DNA of 39,360 bases, from assembly GCA_022793895.1 (NCBI GenBank), contig JAAWDS010000038.1:1-39360 (forward strand). The letters run 5' to 3'. The translations under genes and the position numbers were made by a program. Source of the DNA: Provencibacterium sp. (GTDB lineage: Bacteria; Bacillota; Clostridia; Oscillospirales; Ruminococcaceae). The notes below the pieces were generated by a model that was not told the origin of the DNA, searched no databases, and saw nothing but the letters and a program-made list of their open reading frames with translations. Shown here in pieces: positions 32,211 through 39,360 of this stretch (position 1 is the stretch's first letter; each line of letters starts with the position of its first letter).

Positions 32211-33605
32211 ATGAAAACAGCCGCCGCCTATATCCGGGTCTCCACAGAAGAGCAGTCGGAGTATTCGCCGGATAGCCAGTTAAGCCTCATCCGTTCCTAC
32301 GCACAGAAGGAAAATATGCTGCTGCCGGAGTCATTGATCTTTCTGGATGAGGGGATCAGCGGCCGCAGCGCTGGGAAGCGTCCAGCCTTCCAGCGGATGA
32401 TTGCGCTCGCCAAAGAGAAGCCGCGCCCGTTCGACGTTATCCTTCTCTGGAAATTCAGCCGGTTTGCGCGTAGCCGGGAGGACAGCGTGGTCTACAAATC
32501 CATGCTGCGCAGGCAATGCGGCATTGAGGTCATTTCGGTCAGCGAACCGCTGGGGGACGATAAAACTTCCATTTTAATAGAGGCGATCATCGAAGCGATG
32601 GATGAATATTACAGTCTGAATCTCTCGGAAGAGGTGCGCCGGGGAATGAAGGAAAAAGCGGAACGCGGCGAAGCCGTCAGCGCCCCGCCCTTCGGCTACC
32701 GGATGGAGAACCGCCGCTGGGCGCCCGATCCGGAACGCGCGCCATTCGTTCAAAAAATCTTTGAGGCATTTCTGGAAGGGGAAAGCTGCGGTGAGATCGC
32801 CGGGCAGTTGGAACGGCTGGGCGTCCATACCCAGCGGGGAGGGGCGTTCAGCGCCAGGGCTATCGGCTATATCCTGCGCAACCCTGCTTATGACGGCCGG
32901 CCGCGCAGCAAGCACCGGCTCTGGGAGGAGACGGCCTCCAGCATTCCGCCTCTCCTCCCGGCCGGTGTATATATCGCCGCACAGCAGCGGCTGCGAGAGA
33001 ACCGCCCTTCTTCGAAACGGCCGCACACAGAGGAGGCCGGTTATCTGCTGCGCGGGCTGGTGACATGCAGTAGCTGCGGCCGCCGGCTGACCCGAACCGG
33101 TCAAAGCCTGCAATGCCAAGCGTATGCCAAGGGACGCTGCTCCACCTCCCACAGCATTGCTTTAGAGGCGATCACCCGGCGTGTGCTGGCCGCTTTGGAA
33201 CGAGATTTTGGAAATCCCTGCCTGACGATTCAGAGGAAGGAGCGCACGCCGTCTAAAGATTGGGATGGTCCCGTCCTGCAAACGTTGGTTGGGAAGCTGG
33301 AACGCATAGATACCGCCTATGAAGAGGGGATTCTCGGCCTGGAGGAATACCGCGAACGGCGGGAAGCTCTTCAAAACCAACTGGACCGGCTGAAAGCGCA
33401 GCCGGGAGCCTGCTCTGGCTGCCAGCCTCTGCCGCCCATTCAAAAACGGCTTCTCGACTGCCTGACCGGTCCGAACGCCGGCCTTCCGGATGGAAACCAG
33501 GTGCTTTCGCTGCTGGTGGATCATATCTGCTTTGACCGCAGACGAAACCGGCTTGAGATCTATTATGTTTGCGCTTCCTCTCCTCCTGCCCTCAGGAGGG
33601 CCTGA
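32211..33605 (+). CDS. Large serine recombinase of the cotJC element
   Basis: The 464-residue protein has the resolvase catalytic domain with nucleophile Ser11 in AYIRVSTEEQ and WKFSRFARSRED. A recombinase domain follows (PPFGYRMEN, IGYILRNPAYDGRPRSKHRL), then a zinc ribbon (CSSCGRRL with a later Cys pair) and a coiled-coil region (ERIDTAYEEGILGLEEYRER). It is of the SpoIVCA/TnpX class that excises skin elements. GAAGGAG precedes the ATG at 32211. Its TGA stop is made by the right core repeat, tying gene end to attachment site. Confidence 0.95.
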   Translation: MKTAAAYIRVSTEEQSEYSPDSQLSLIRSYAQKENMLLPESLIFLDEGISGRSAGKRPAFQRMIALAKEKPRPFDVILLWKFSRFARSREDSVVYKSMLRRQCGIEVISVSEPLGDDKTSILIEAIIEAMDEYYSLNLSEEVRRGMKEKAERGEAVSAPPFGYRMENRRWAPDPERAPFVQKIFEAFLEGESCGEIAGQLERLGVHTQRGGAFSARAIGYILRNPAYDGRPRSKHRLWEETASSIPPLLPAGVYIAAQQRLRENRPSSKRPHTEEAGYLLRGLVTCSSCGRRLTRTGQSLQCQAYAKGRCSTSHSIALEAITRRVLAALERDFGNPCLTIQRKERTPSKDWDGPVLQTLVGKLERIDTAYEEGILGLEEYRERREALQNQLDRLKAQPGACSGCQPLPPIQKRLLDCLTGPNAGLPDGNQVLSLLVDHICFDRRRNRLEIYYVCASSPPALRRA

Positions 33606-33608
33606 TGG
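33594..33608 (+). repeat. right core site of the cotJC element
   Basis: AGGAGGGCCTGATGG. It overlaps the recombinase stop codon and begins the second cotJC part in frame. Confidence 0.85.
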
Positions 33609-33930
33609 AGAGATGGGCGCTGCGACCCGCTATCTCTCTCAACGTTATTCCGCTCCTTATGCCGAGGTGAAGGCCACCTTAACCGACGTCGGCACGGAAG
33701 AGTTAGGGCATGCTGAGATGATCTGTGCGATTGTCCACCAACTCACCCGTAACCTGACCCCGGAACAGATCCAGCAAAGCGGGTTTGCCGCCTATTACGT
33801 CGATCATACGACCGGGATTTACCCGGTGGATGCCAGCGGAGTCCCCTTCAGCGCTTCAACCCTTCAATCAACCGGCGACGTTCTTACCGATCTGACAGAG
33901 GACTTAGCAGCAGATGGGGCGATGGCGTAA
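33604..33930 (+). pseudogene. cotJC: cotJC middle part, interrupted again after about 103 codons
   Basis: The frame resumes CotJC with DGEMGAATRYLSQRYS and runs through the metal-site segment GTEELGHAEMICAIVHQL and SGVPFSASTLQSTGDVL to LTEDLAA. It then leaves the family (DGAMA, stop). CotJC proteins are about 190 residues and continue after this point with another 55. The sequence beyond is the left end of a conjugative element, so the last part is probably beyond the window. With codons 1-32 this part would give 135 native residues. Confidence 0.85.
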
Positions 33931-34004
33931 GGTCAACGAGGCCGGAAACCCGCATAAATACTGGATTTTTTGTAGTACAAGCCTTTTATGGCGGCGATTA
34001 TGTA

Positions 34005-34069
34005 AGGACAACCTGTTAAAAAATTGTGATAGGACAAGCTGTTTCCCGCAGTCTGTACTTAAAGGACAA
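34005..34069 (+). repeat. AGGACAA repeats before parA
   Basis: AGGACAA starts at 34005, 34031 and 34063. The first two extend to AGGACAACCTGTT and AGGACAAGCTGTT. Position before parA-parB suits ParB/ParA-binding operator or centromere sites; this is inference. Confidence 0.35.
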
Positions 34070-34112
34070 AAATACAGAAGGGATGTCCTTCCATCCCGCA
34101 AAGGAGCACACT

Positions 34113-34901
34113 ATGAAGAAATCATCAGAGATATGGGCGGTTTGTAACCAGAAGGGCGGAACCGGCAAAACAACGACAACGGTAAGCCTCGGCATCGGCC
34201 TCGCGCGTGCCGGTAAGCGTGTCCTGCTGGTCGATGTGGATGCGCAGGGCTCGATGACCGCGAGCCTCGGATACCCGCAGCCGGACCAGATAGAGAAAAC
34301 GATCGCCACTGTCTTAGGGCATATCGTACTGGACGAGCCCCTCTCCCCCGGCGAGGGAATCCTCCATCATGCAGAAGGGGTCGATTTGCTCCCCGCCAAC
34401 ATCGAGCTCTCCGGTTTGGAGGTCACGCTTGTGAACATCATGAGCCGGGAAACCATCCTGCGGGAATACCTGAAAACCGTCCGCGAAGAGTATGACGTTA
34501 TCCTGCTCGACTGCTGCCCTTCCCTGGGTATGCTGACGATCAATTCCCTGGCCGCAGCCGACAAGGTGCTGATCCCCATGCAGGCGCATTACCTGTCCAT
34601 CAAGGGGATGGAGCAGCTCATCCGCACCATCTCCAAGGTCAAGCGGCAGATCAACCCCACATTGGAGATTGCCGGTATCCTTGTCACGATGGCAGACCTG
34701 CGTACCAACTACTCCAAGGAAATCATCGAGCTGCTGCATAGCGCCTATGACGGAAAGCTGCGGATATTTAACAGCGTTATCCCCCTCTCTATCCGGGCTG
34801 CGGAAACCAGCGCAGAGGGCCGCAGTATCTATCTGCACGACCCGTCCGGCAAGGTGTCCTCCGCCTATGCCGCTCTGACAAAGGAGGTCATGGCCGTATG
34901 A
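34113..34901 (+). CDS. parA: ParA/Soj family partition ATPase
   Basis: The 262-residue protein has the deviant Walker A KGGTGKTTTTVSLG, Walker A' VDVDAQGSMT and Walker B YDVILLDCCPSLGML. It drives segregation of the excised element as a plasmid-like circle, together with ParB, with which it overlaps by 4 bases (ATGA). AAAGGAG is 6 bases before the ATG. The frame upstream to 34026 is not coding. Confidence 0.94.
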   Translation: MKKSSEIWAVCNQKGGTGKTTTTVSLGIGLARAGKRVLLVDVDAQGSMTASLGYPQPDQIEKTIATVLGHIVLDEPLSPGEGILHHAEGVDLLPANIELSGLEVTLVNIMSRETILREYLKTVREEYDVILLDCCPSLGMLTINSLAAADKVLIPMQAHYLSIKGMEQLIRTISKVKRQINPTLEIAGILVTMADLRTNYSKEIIELLHSAYDGKLRIFNSVIPLSIRAAETSAEGRSIYLHDPSGKVSSAYAALTKEVMAV

Positions 34902-35800
34902 GAAGCAGCGCGTCCAAAATACAAATGGCTGGCTTTGACTCCCTTTTTCAATCCAATAACCAGCCCAGTGCTGAACAGGTGCAGGAAATCCCTTTGAGCG
35001 AGCTGCACCCCTTCAAGAACCACCCCTTCCAGATACGGGACGACGAAGCCATGCAGAAAACGGCGGAGAGCATTGCACAGTACGGTGTTCTTTCCCCTGG
35101 CATCGTCCGACCCCGGCCAGAGGGCGGTTACGAACTTGTTTCGGGCCACCGGCGCAAACGCGGAAGCGAATTGGCGGGTAAGGCCACCATGCCTGTTCTC
35201 GTTCGGGAGTTGGACGATGATGAAGCCACCATCATCATGGTGGACAGTAATCTCCAGCGGGAGAAAATACTGCCCAGCGAGAAAGCGTTCGCTTATAAAA
35301 TGAAACTCGAAGCTTTGAAGCACCAAGGCAAACGGTATGACCAAACTTCTGCACGCGGCGTTCAGAACTTGACTACGAGAGAATTGGTTGCTCAGGATGC
35401 GGGGGAGAAGTCCGGTATGGCTGTTGCACGATATATCGCTCTTACCAAGTTGATACCACCTTTTCTGACTATGGTGGATGAGGACAAACTATCGTTTAGC
35501 ACCGCCGCAGATTACATTTCTGGTTTGACAGAACAACAACAAACAGATCTTATAACAGTGATGGATAGGCTGGATATAATTCCCGGCAAAAACCAGCTCG
35601 CCAAAATCAAACAGTATAGCAGGGAAGGCAGCTTGACCGCCGCAGTCATTGACGCGGTGCTCTCAGAGGAGCGGCCTGCCCCCATGCAGGTAACATTGAA
35701 AAAAGACCGGCTGAAACAGTATTTCCCTTCTTCCTATACGCCTCAGCAGATAGAGGAGGTCATCCTCTCCCTGCTGGAAACATGGAAAGCACAGCAATAA
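34898..35800 (+). CDS. parB: ParB/Spo0J family DNA-binding protein
   Basis: The 300-residue protein shows the ParB nuclease-like CTPase domain (IPLSELHPFKNHPFQIRDDE, GYELVSGHRRKRGSELAG, MVDSNLQREKILPSEKAFAY) and a central HTH region (MAVARYIALTKLIPPFL). It would bind parS-like sites on the element. A strong terminator follows 9 bases after the stop, closing the parA-parB operon. Confidence 0.93.
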   Translation: MRSSASKIQMAGFDSLFQSNNQPSAEQVQEIPLSELHPFKNHPFQIRDDEAMQKTAESIAQYGVLSPGIVRPRPEGGYELVSGHRRKRGSELAGKATMPVLVRELDDDEATIIMVDSNLQREKILPSEKAFAYKMKLEALKHQGKRYDQTSARGVQNLTTRELVAQDAGEKSGMAVARYIALTKLIPPFLTMVDEDKLSFSTAADYISGLTEQQQTDLITVMDRLDIIPGKNQLAKIKQYSREGSLTAAVIDAVLSEERPAPMQVTLKKDRLKQYFPSSYTPQQIEEVILSLLETWKAQQ

Positions 35801-35808
35801 CCTAACGA

Positions 35809-35852
35809 GCCGCCCCGTAACCGACGAAAACCGGTTGCAGGGCGGCTTTTTT
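35809..35852 (+). terminator. terminator of parA-parB
   Basis: GCCGCCC (35809-35815) with GTAACCG pairs with CCGGTTGC and GGGCGGC (35840-35846), followed by six T residues. Confidence 0.9.
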
Positions 35853-35954
35853 CATTTTACAACAAAACACGGCGGAAGATACGGCGCGCGGCGGATGATG
35901 AACCCGCCAGCGCGCTTTTTTGTTTTCCGCCAACAACAGAAGGAGGCCATCATC

Positions 35955-36908
35955 ATGCCGCTAAGCCTGGACTATTACTACGGCAACGAGGCGGAGCAGT
36001 ACAACTTTTACCGTATCCCCAAGACCCTGTTCACCGACCCCCACTACAAAAGTGTATCCATCGAGGCCAAGGTCCTTTATGGCCTGCTGCTGGACCGGAT
36101 GAGCCTGTCGGTGCGCAACGGCTGGTTGGACGATTGCCGCCGGGTATATATCTACTTCACGCTGGAGGACGCCATGGAGATGATGGCCTGCGGCAAGGAT
36201 AAGGCGGTGAAGCTCTTTAAGGAGCTGGATAAAGAGGGCGGGATCGGCCTCATCGAGCGCAAAAAGCAGGGGTTGGGGCGGCCCGCCCGCATCTATGTCA
36301 AGAACTTCGTCCTGCCTTCCGATACGCCCCCCTCCCAGACTTCGGAAAATCCGAAGTCAAGACTTCTGAACAGTGCCGAAGTGCAGACTTCTGAAAAATC
36401 GAAGTCAAGACTTCTGGAAAACCGCAGCCCGGAGGTCGGAAAACCCGACCCTAATAAGACTGAGAGAAATAAGACAGAAATGAACGAAACTGATCTATCT
36501 ATCCCCCTGCCCCCTTCGCCGCCGATACCGCGGCAAAAGATGGGGATAGATGAGATGGATTCGTACCGGGAAATTTTGAAAAAGAACATCGACTATCCCG
36601 CCCTGCTGCTTGATAACCCGTTTGACCGGGAGCTCATCGACGGCTATGTGGAGCTGATGGCGGAAAGCTGTTGCAGCAAGCGGGCATACCTGCGAGTCAG
36701 CGGCGAAGAGCTGCCGGTGGAGGTAGTGCAAAGCCGGCTGCTGAAGCTAACCGGCGATCACATCCGCTATGTGGTGGACTGCCTGCGGCAGAACACCACC
36801 CGCGTTGGCAATATCCGGGCATACATGCTGGCCGCCCTGTATAACGCGCCGGTCACGATGGGCCCCTACTACACCTCGCAGGTCAGCCATGATATGGCGG
36901 CTGGCTAA
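35955..36908 (+). CDS. repA: Replication initiator protein A (RepA_N type)
   Basis: The 317-residue protein begins with the RepA_N domain: EQYNFYRIPKTLFTDPHYKS, then VLYGLLLDRMSLSVRNGWLD, GCGKDKAVKLFKEL-type winged helix. It has a low-complexity linker (SQTSENPKSRLL and a near copy) and a C-terminal helical domain. It is thought to replicate the excised circular form of Tn1549-type elements. AGGAGG is 8 bases before the ATG. The linker DNA contains palindromic repeats. Confidence 0.9.
   Translation: MPLSLDYYYGNEAEQYNFYRIPKTLFTDPHYKSVSIEAKVLYGLLLDRMSLSVRNGWLDDCRRVYIYFTLEDAMEMMACGKDKAVKLFKELDKEGGIGLIERKKQGLGRPARIYVKNFVLPSDTPPSQTSENPKSRLLNSAEVQTSEKSKSRLLENRSPEVGKPDPNKTERNKTEMNETDLSIPLPPSPPIPRQKMGIDEMDSYREILKKNIDYPALLLDNPFDRELIDGYVELMAESCCSKRAYLRVSGEELPVEVVQSRLLKLTGDHIRYVVDCLRQNTTRVGNIRAYMLAALYNAPVTMGPYYTSQVSHDMAAG
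36353..36414 (+). repeat. palindromic repeats inside repA
   Basis: GAAGTCAAGACTTC occurs at 36353-36366 and again at 36401-36414, exactly 48 bases (16 codons) apart. Related GACTTCGG and CCGAAGT pieces lie around them. Internal iterons of RepA_N plasmids sit in the same part of the gene. Confidence 0.55.
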
Positions 36909-36951
36909 AAACTTACCCGGTACTTTCAAACGCCAAAAGGAGGAGAAATAC

Positions 36952-37413
36952 ATGCCAAAAGAAATTGATGTCCTGATTGTGGAGCCGGGGAAAGCCCCGC
37001 GCCCGGCCAAGGTTCAAAACACGCTGGAAGCCTTTGGGGAGATTGTGGGCGGCCCCATTGAGGCGGGCTGCTACCTGCCGCAGCGGGTGCTGCTCGTCTG
37101 CCAGGAAAACGCAAAGGGGCTGGGCCTGCCCCCTAACCGTGCCAACCCCCGCGCCAGGGACTATATCGCCGGAACCTTCCTGCTCTGCGGGTTTGAGGGC
37201 GATGCTTTCACTTCCCTCACCCCTGCCCAGCAGGTGGAGTTCCAGACGTATTTTGGGGAGCCCGGCGAGTTTATGCTCATTGGGACAGAAACGGTGTGCG
37301 CCGCACCCGGCGAGCTGGCGCTAAACGCCTGCAAGCTGTGGGAGAGGATGAAAAACGGGGAATCGGTTGTCCTTACCAAGTGGGGCGGCCCTGGGGAGGG
37401 CCAGCCGGAATGA
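36952..37413 (+). CDS. DUF3846 domain protein
   Basis: The 153-residue protein reads EIDVLIVEPGKAPRPAKVQN, VGGPIEAGCYLPQRVLLVCQ and NRANPRARDYIAGTFLLCG, as DUF3846 proteins of conjugative elements do. Function is unknown. AGGAGG precedes the ATG. Its stop overlaps the ATG of the next gene (ATGA), so both are translated together. Confidence 0.85.
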   Translation: MPKEIDVLIVEPGKAPRPAKVQNTLEAFGEIVGGPIEAGCYLPQRVLLVCQENAKGLGLPPNRANPRARDYIAGTFLLCGFEGDAFTSLTPAQQVEFQTYFGEPGEFMLIGTETVCAAPGELALNACKLWERMKNGESVVLTKWGGPGEGQPE

Positions 37414-38222
37414 ATCTACCTGTCCATAGCCGCCACCGTCTGCCGGACGGCGGCGGTTTTTTCATCCCCCCAAAGCTCCATGTCCTCAGCCTGAGCGGCG
37501 GGAAGGACAGCACGGCGCTCACCCTGCTGATGGTCGAGAAGGGGCTGCCCATCGACATGGTGATAACGGCGGATACCGGCATGGAGTTCCCGGAGATGCG
37601 CGAGCATCTGGCAAAGCTGGACAGCTTTCTTTACCGGGAGCGGGGCCTGCATATTACCACCCTGCGCCACCCGCACGGTTTTGAGTGGCTGATGTTCGAC
37701 ACGCCCTTGAAGCAGGAACGCGCCACCCAGCGCCGCATGGCTATGGGCCAGCCCTTAACCGGCTATGGCTGGCCAGGCTTGCGCACCTGCTGGTGTACCA
37801 GCCGGCTTAAAACCGATCTCATCGAGCGGGAGGTAAACCGGCAGAAGAAGGGGCGGGAGCCGGTGAAATATATCGGCATTGCGGCGGATGAAACAAAGCG
37901 CTGCAAAGTGGGGCAGCACATCCGCTACCCGCTGGCAGAATGGGGGATTACCGAGGCGGAGGCGCTGCGCATCTGCTATGGCCGCGGGTTTGATTTTGGC
38001 GGGCTGTATGAAACCTACCGTCGCGCCTCCTGCTGGTGCTGCCCTTTCCAGCGCATTGGGGAGCTGAGAAAGCTGCGCGCCCATCACCCGGAGCTGTGGG
38101 AACGGCTGCGGATGATGGACAGCCGGGCAAGGGAGCAGTTCGGCCCCGGCCCTCTAGGGCAATTCAAGCCGGATTGGAACGTGCAGCGGCTGGAGGAACG
38201 CTTTGCCAGGGAGGAGGGATAA
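37410..38222 (+). CDS. PAPS reductase / DndC-like family protein of the conjugative element
   Basis: The 270-residue protein has the PP-loop SLSGGKDSTALTLLMVEKGL and a later CWCCPFQRIGELRKL cysteine cluster, as in element-borne members of the phosphoadenosine phosphosulfate reductase superfamily. These are not sulfate-assimilation enzymes in practice; their role on conjugative elements (possibly nucleic-acid sulfur chemistry) is unknown. It overlaps DUF3846 by 4 bases and is 3 bases from pcfB. Confidence 0.85.
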   Translation: MNLPVHSRHRLPDGGGFFIPPKLHVLSLSGGKDSTALTLLMVEKGLPIDMVITADTGMEFPEMREHLAKLDSFLYRERGLHITTLRHPHGFEWLMFDTPLKQERATQRRMAMGQPLTGYGWPGLRTCWCTSRLKTDLIEREVNRQKKGREPVKYIGIAADETKRCKVGQHIRYPLAEWGITEAEALRICYGRGFDFGGLYETYRRASCWCCPFQRIGELRKLRAHHPELWERLRMMDSRAREQFGPGPLGQFKPDWNVQRLEERFAREEG

Positions 38223-38225
38223 GCC

Positions 38226-38705
38226 ATGCAGGACGAAGTGCGGGATAAATCGGTCGCACTGGTTATCAAGGTGGGCAAGACGGGTGGAAAGCTGACTGCC
38301 AGCTTGCTGAAATGGGCTATTCGGAAATATCTGGCGCAGGCCCAAAACCCTAAAATCCATCATGGCAGGCAGACGGTAAAGCAATTAGTCCGGCAGGGGG
38401 CGGGCGTGCAGAATATCGAGATTACCGATAAGAACATCCAGTCCTTTGAGCATGTGGCACGCAAATACGGCGTGGATTTTGCGCTGAAAAAGGATACGGC
38501 CAGTGGGAAATACCTCGTCTTTTTCAAGGCGCGGGATGCGGACGCCCTTCATGCCGCCTTTACCGAGTATATGGCTAAAACGCTGCATCGCAAAGTTCCG
38601 GAAAAGCCCTCCCTGTTGGGGCAGCTCGCCCATTTCAAGGAGGTTATCAAGAACATGGCGCGGGATACGGCCAGGAACCGGGACAGAGGGGGGCATGAGC
38701 TGTGA
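38226..38705 (+). CDS. pcfB: PcfB family (DUF3801) conjugation accessory protein
   Basis: The 159-residue protein matches DUF3801: GKTGGKLTASLLKWAIRKYL, HHGRQTVKQLVRQGAGVQNI, then YLVFFKARDADALHAAFTEY. In pCF10 PcfB is a DNA-processing partner of the relaxosome and coupling protein. GGGAGGAGGG lies before the ATG. The stop overlaps the virD4 start. Confidence 0.87.
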   Translation: MQDEVRDKSVALVIKVGKTGGKLTASLLKWAIRKYLAQAQNPKIHHGRQTVKQLVRQGAGVQNIEITDKNIQSFEHVARKYGVDFALKKDTASGKYLVFFKARDADALHAAFTEYMAKTLHRKVPEKPSLLGQLAHFKEVIKNMARDTARNRDRGGHEL

Positions 38706-39229
38706 AATTTGATTTGAAGAAATTCCTGATCCTCAATTTCCCCTATGTGTTCGTGTTCTGGTTTTTCGACCGTGTGGGCGAGGGCTACCGGCTGGCCGCT
38801 GGCGCGGATATGGTGGCAAAAGGGATGGGGGCTATTTCCAGCCTGGGGGAGTTGATTGCCCACAACCCGCTGCCCAGCTTCCATCCCTGGGACCTGCTTG
38901 CAGGGCTGACCGGCGCGGCCTGTATCCGGGCGGCGGTGTACATTAAGGCAAAGAACGCCAAGAAATACCGGCACGGCGTGGAGTATGGCAGCGCAAGATG
39001 GGGAACCGCAGACGATATACGCCCTTTCGTCAATCCCAAATTCGACCAGAACATCCTCCTGACGCAGACGGAGCGCATTATGATAGGGCGCAACAAAATC
39101 CCCAAGTACAACATCAATAAAAATGTGCTGGTAATTGGCGGCTCCGGCTCTGGCAAGACCCGCTTCCACATCAAGCCCAACCTCATGCAGATGAATGCTT
39201 CATATATTGTCACAGACCCAAACAGATAA
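38702..39229 (+). pseudogene. VirD4/TcpA-type coupling protein, truncated by insertion
   Basis: A GTG start overlapping pcfB opens an N-terminal membrane region (FLILNFPYVFVFWFFDRV), then EYGSARWGTADDIRPF and Walker A VIGGSGSGKTRFHIKP. It ends NASYIVTDPNR, stop, at 175 residues. Family members run to about 600 residues and continue TDPKG after this point. The change falls where a new leader region and a serine recombinase start, so an element has cut the gene. Without the rest, conjugative transfer of this element should fail unless the insertion excises. Confidence 0.85.
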
Positions 39230-39360
39230 GTATAATAGGGTTATAGGGAAGCGCGCACCCTCAAAGAAAGGAGGTTACACACCATGAAGAAGCAGACAGA
39301 GAAAGACAAACTCACCGCCCTATACGAAAGGCTCTCCCATGACGACGAGCGAGCCGGGGA
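39230..39360 (+). mobile_element. left end of a further element inserted in virD4
   Basis: The sequence after virD4 codon 174 does not belong to the coupling protein and leads with 54 bases into a recombinase gene. The boundary is about 39222-39226, where the family's lysine codon after TDP is altered. Confidence 0.6.
39284..39360 (+). CDS. Serine recombinase, N-terminal part (3' end outside window)
   Basis: AAGGAGG precedes an ATG that opens MKKQTEKDKLTALYERLSHD and continues DERAGE. This is the start of large serine recombinases of the TnpX/TndX group (ALYERLSRDDE is the family's catalytic-serine region, with Ser at residue 18). Only 25 codons are seen. It probably moves the element that has cut virD4. 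Confidence 0.8.
   Translation, partial: MKKQTEKDKLTALYERLSHDDERAG

Larger units (their letters stand above)
29879..33608. mobile_element. skin-like intervening element inside cotJC (3,715 bp)
   Basis: The element carries an amidase, a DUF2786 protein, a 61-residue protein and a large serine recombinase whose stop codon lies in the right repeat. It is bounded by direct repeats AGGAGGGCCT-A-ATGG and AGGAGGGCCT-G-ATGG. Excision between them deletes 3,715 bp and gives ...ITQLGGP-DGEMGAATRY... without any frame change, the conserved CotJC sequence. This is the design of the sigK skin element and other recombinase elements removed in the mother cell. Timing of excision is inferred. Confidence 0.88.
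33913..39360 (+). mobile_element. left part of a Tn1549-like integrative conjugative element
   Basis: The gene order parA, parB, repA, DUF3846, PAPS-reductase-like, pcfB (DUF3801), virD4 is that of Tn1549-family elements of gut Clostridia. The left limit is set where the cotJC similarity ends (about 33913). The exact end and target duplication cannot be fixed without the other end, which lies outside. The region 33931-34112 is gene-free and holds repeated AGGACAA motifs. Confidence 0.75.

Noticed and set aside
1-39360. CRISPR array or rRNA operon
   Set aside because: No regularly spaced repeat series and no rRNA-like sequence were seen.

Overview
The window looks like chromosome of a spore-forming, GC-rich member of the Clostridia, most likely Oscillospirales-like. 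The support is Firmicutes-type Shine-Dalgarno sequences, a cysteine T-box, a cotJ spore-coat operon and a Tn1549-type conjugative element. The species cannot be told from the sequence.

Layout. 1-0.43 kb: tail of an ABC exporter and a mini-ORF with a strong ribosome binding site. 0.5-8.7 kb: carbohydrate-use locus with DUF2264 and GH88 genes, a divergent membrane-anchored AraC regulator, and an LplB/LplC/solute-binding-protein ABC importer. 8.8-10.8 kb: decayed integrative element abutting the 3' end of guaA, with an intact tyrosine integrase. 10.8-24.6 kb: mostly housekeeping genes (guaA, glyA, rarA, M23 peptidase, cysE-cysS under a Cys T-box, rlmD), plus an APH(3')-like kinase, a secreted repeat-domain protein and a tiny sortase-substrate-like protein. 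24.6-27.4 kb: AT-rich restriction-modification island behind rlmD, next to a frameshifted rlmD C-terminal extension. 27.5-29.0 kb: MFS efflux gene behind a leader peptide and hairpin.

29.4-39.4 kb: the most striking region. The cotJA-cotJB-cotJC operon is intact up to codon 32 of cotJC. There a 3.7-kb element is inserted (amidase, DUF2786 protein, 61-aa protein, large serine recombinase), flanked by 15-bp direct repeats. Recombination between the repeats would restore the cotJC frame exactly, as in the sigK skin element. The resumed cotJC frame is lost again about 103 codons later, where a Tn1549-like conjugative element (parA, parB, repA, DUF3846, PAPS-reductase-like, pcfB, virD4) begins. 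That element's virD4 is itself cut after the Walker A region by sequence leading into another serine recombinase at the window edge. The spore-coat gene thus appears to host nested recombinase-driven insertions. The first has the architecture of a programmable, excisable intervening sequence.

Two copies of a 60-bp intergenic repeat with a conserved hairpin lie 8.6 kb apart in opposite orientation, one of them inside the cotJC element.
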